Source: an uncultured Clostridia bacterium
Lineage (GTDB): Bacteria; Bacillota; Clostridia; Christensenellales; UBA1242
DNA: 6,339 nucleotides
Assembly: GCA_937925475.1 (NCBI GenBank)
Contig: CALEWH010000031.1
Span: 1 to 6,339, forward strand
Direction of reading: 5' to 3'
The notes below the pieces were generated by a model. It did no database searches. It had not been told where the DNA came from and saw only the letters and a list, made by a program, of their open reading frames with translations. This document shows positions 5,516 to 6,339 of the stretch, one piece after another. A program made the position numbers and the translations under genes. How positions within the stretch are numbered: position 1 is the first letter of the stretch; each line of letters begins with the position of its first letter.

Positions 5516-6286
5516 TTACCCCTTTATATTTCTTTTTAAAAATTCTTCTGTTAGATTTTTATATGCGATTCCACCTGTGCTTTTTGGATCATACGACGAT
5601 ATTGGCATACCAAAACTTGGTGCTTCGGCAAGACGCACATTTCTTGGAATAATGGTTTTGTATACCTTTTCTTTAAAGTATTTGTTGATATCATCAGCTA
5701 CTGATTGATCAAGATTACTTCTACCATCTTTCATTGTAAGCACAACACCTTCGACATCTACATCTGGATTTAGGTGCTTTTTAACTAGTTTTAATGTATA
5801 CATTAGCACGCTTAATCCTTCCAATGCAAAATAATGACATTGAATAGGAATAATTACACTATCACTTGCTGTAAGTGCGTTTACTGTAATAAGTCCAAGT
5901 GATGGTGGACAATCAAGACATATGTAGTCATAATTGTCTTTTATCTTAGAAATGGCTTTACGAAGCACTTTTTCACGATTTGGTATCTCTACAAGGTCTA
6001 TTTCCGCACCAGCCAAATCAACATCTGACGGGATTATTTGTAAATTTTTAAACTTAGTATCAAGTATAACATCTTTTATGTCTTCTTCATTAACAATTAC
6101 ACTATATACTGTTTTATGTTTATCTTCTTTGTTGATTCCAAAACTACTACTAGCATTTCCTTGCGGATCCATATCAATAACAAGCACTTTTTTGCCCATT
6201 TCAGCCAAATATGCAGCCATATTTACGCAAGTTGTGGTTTTACCCACACCACCTTTTTGGTTTATAAACGAAATTACCTTATTCAT
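5516..6286 (-). CDS. soj: Chromosome-partitioning ATPase ParA (Soj)
   Basis: Soj is a deviant-Walker P-loop ATPase that binds DNA nonspecifically as an ATP dimer and works with ParB in origin segregation; in Bacillus it also controls DnaA and affects sporulation timing. Seen in the 256 residues: the deviant Walker A KGGVGKTT (11-18, signature Lys11 and Lys16), the Walker A' region DMDPQGN (38-44), the Walker B-type YICLDCPPSLG (121-131, Asp125), and the conserved IPRNVRLAEAPSFG (213-226) of chromosomal Soj proteins. It lacks the N-terminal DNA-binding extension of plasmid ParA proteins, so a chromosomal type is indicated. The start ATG at 6286 is preceded by AAAGGGA (6293-6299) at six bases. 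It is the first gene of a two-gene unit with parB, ending at the terminator at 4570-4599. Confidence 0.97.
   Translation of the reverse strand: MNKVISFINQKGGVGKTTTCVNMAAYLAEMGKKVLVIDMDPQGNASSSFGINKEDKHKTVYSVIVNEEDIKDVILDTKFKNLQIIPSDVDLAGAEIDLVEIPNREKVLRKAISKIKDNYDYICLDCPPSLGLITVNALTASDSVIIPIQCHYFALEGLSVLMYTLKLVKKHLNPDVDVEGVVLTMKDGRSNLDQSVADDINKYFKEKVYKTIIPRNVRLAEAPSFGMPISSYDPKSTGGIAYKNLTEEFLKRNIKG
5518..5525 (-). promoter_or_regulatory. parB RBS overlapping the soj stop codon
   Basis: AAAGGGGT (complement of 5518-5525) lies six bases before the parB ATG, and its last base is the first T of the soj TAA stop. Ribosomes finishing soj would clear or occupy this site, which points to coupled translation and a fixed Soj:ParB ratio. 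Confidence 0.75.
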
Positions 6287-6323
6287 ACACGGTCCCTTTT
6301 ATAAGACTAAATGGAAAACTTAT

Positions 6324-6329
6324 ATTATA
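6324..6329 (-). promoter_or_regulatory. Probable -10 element of the soj–parB promoter, -35 outside the window
   Basis: A perfect TATAAT (complement of 6324-6329) lies 38 bases upstream of the soj ATG, within a 13-base inverted repeat (6320-6332, arms TTATAT and ATATAA). The expected -35 position falls beyond 6339, so the promoter cannot be confirmed. Alternatively soj is transcribed from an upstream gene such as noc or rsmG, its usual neighbours in Bacillus. Confidence 0.45.
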
Positions 6330-6339
6330 TAAAGGTGCT

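Noticed and set aside
5141..5539. Plus-strand open frames of 132 and 73 codons opposite parB
   Set aside because: They are shadows of the parB coding strand; parB has every expected motif, and these frames lack RBS and recognisable domains.
1..6339. parS centromere site (TGTTNCACGTGAAACA type)
   Set aside because: Although soj and parB are here, no CACGTG core was seen by eye in the window; parS may lie beyond the right edge nearer the origin.
1..6339. CRISPR array, tRNA/rRNA, IS element or defence system
   Set aside because: Intergenic gaps are all under 160 bases and explained by promoters and terminators. No spaced repeats, transposase, integrase or RNA-gene signature was seen.

Overview
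The window looks like chromosomal DNA from a low-GC, spore-forming-lineage Firmicute, most likely an uncultured clostridial-type bacterium recovered by shotgun sequencing. The reasons are strong A+T bias, AAGGAGG-type ribosome binding sites, σA-type promoters, and a soj–spo0J (parA–parB) pair close to a YyaC/DUF1256 gene, a family found in endospore formers. The first 17 bases are not biological: they match the 3' end of the Illumina TruSeq adapter, so position 1 is a contig edge.

Layout, left to right. 1-17: adapter remnant. 18-138: short AT-rich tail with a rho-independent terminator. 139-726 (-): small secreted or membrane-anchored protein of unknown function, with its own near-perfect promoter (753-780). 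782-3025 (-): FtsH, an AAA+ membrane zinc protease, with a TTG start, two candidate promoters upstream, and an unusually long charged C-terminal tail that contains a SHOCT-like segment. 3182-3697 (-): YyaC-family protein, a relative of the germination protease GPR. 3846-4535 (+): CvpA-family four-helix membrane protein, divergent from yyaC, ending in three 7-residue tandem repeats. 4570-4599: bidirectional terminator between the convergent cvpA and parB. 4612-5511 (-): ParB/Spo0J. 5516-6286 (-): ParA/Soj, translationally coupled to parB. 6287-6339: soj leader with a consensus -10 element, cut by the window end.

Functionally, soj and parB form the chromosome segregation and origin-organising module. 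In Bacillus the order is soj–spo0J–yyaC; here a cvpA gene on the opposite strand sits between parB and yyaC. FtsH is the membrane quality-control protease, which in Bacillus is also needed for normal sporulation. No RNA gene, IS element, phage gene, CRISPR array or intact parS site was seen. This is mainly an ordinary housekeeping locus; the most unusual items are the FtsH tail, the cvpA tail repeats and the adapter remnant.
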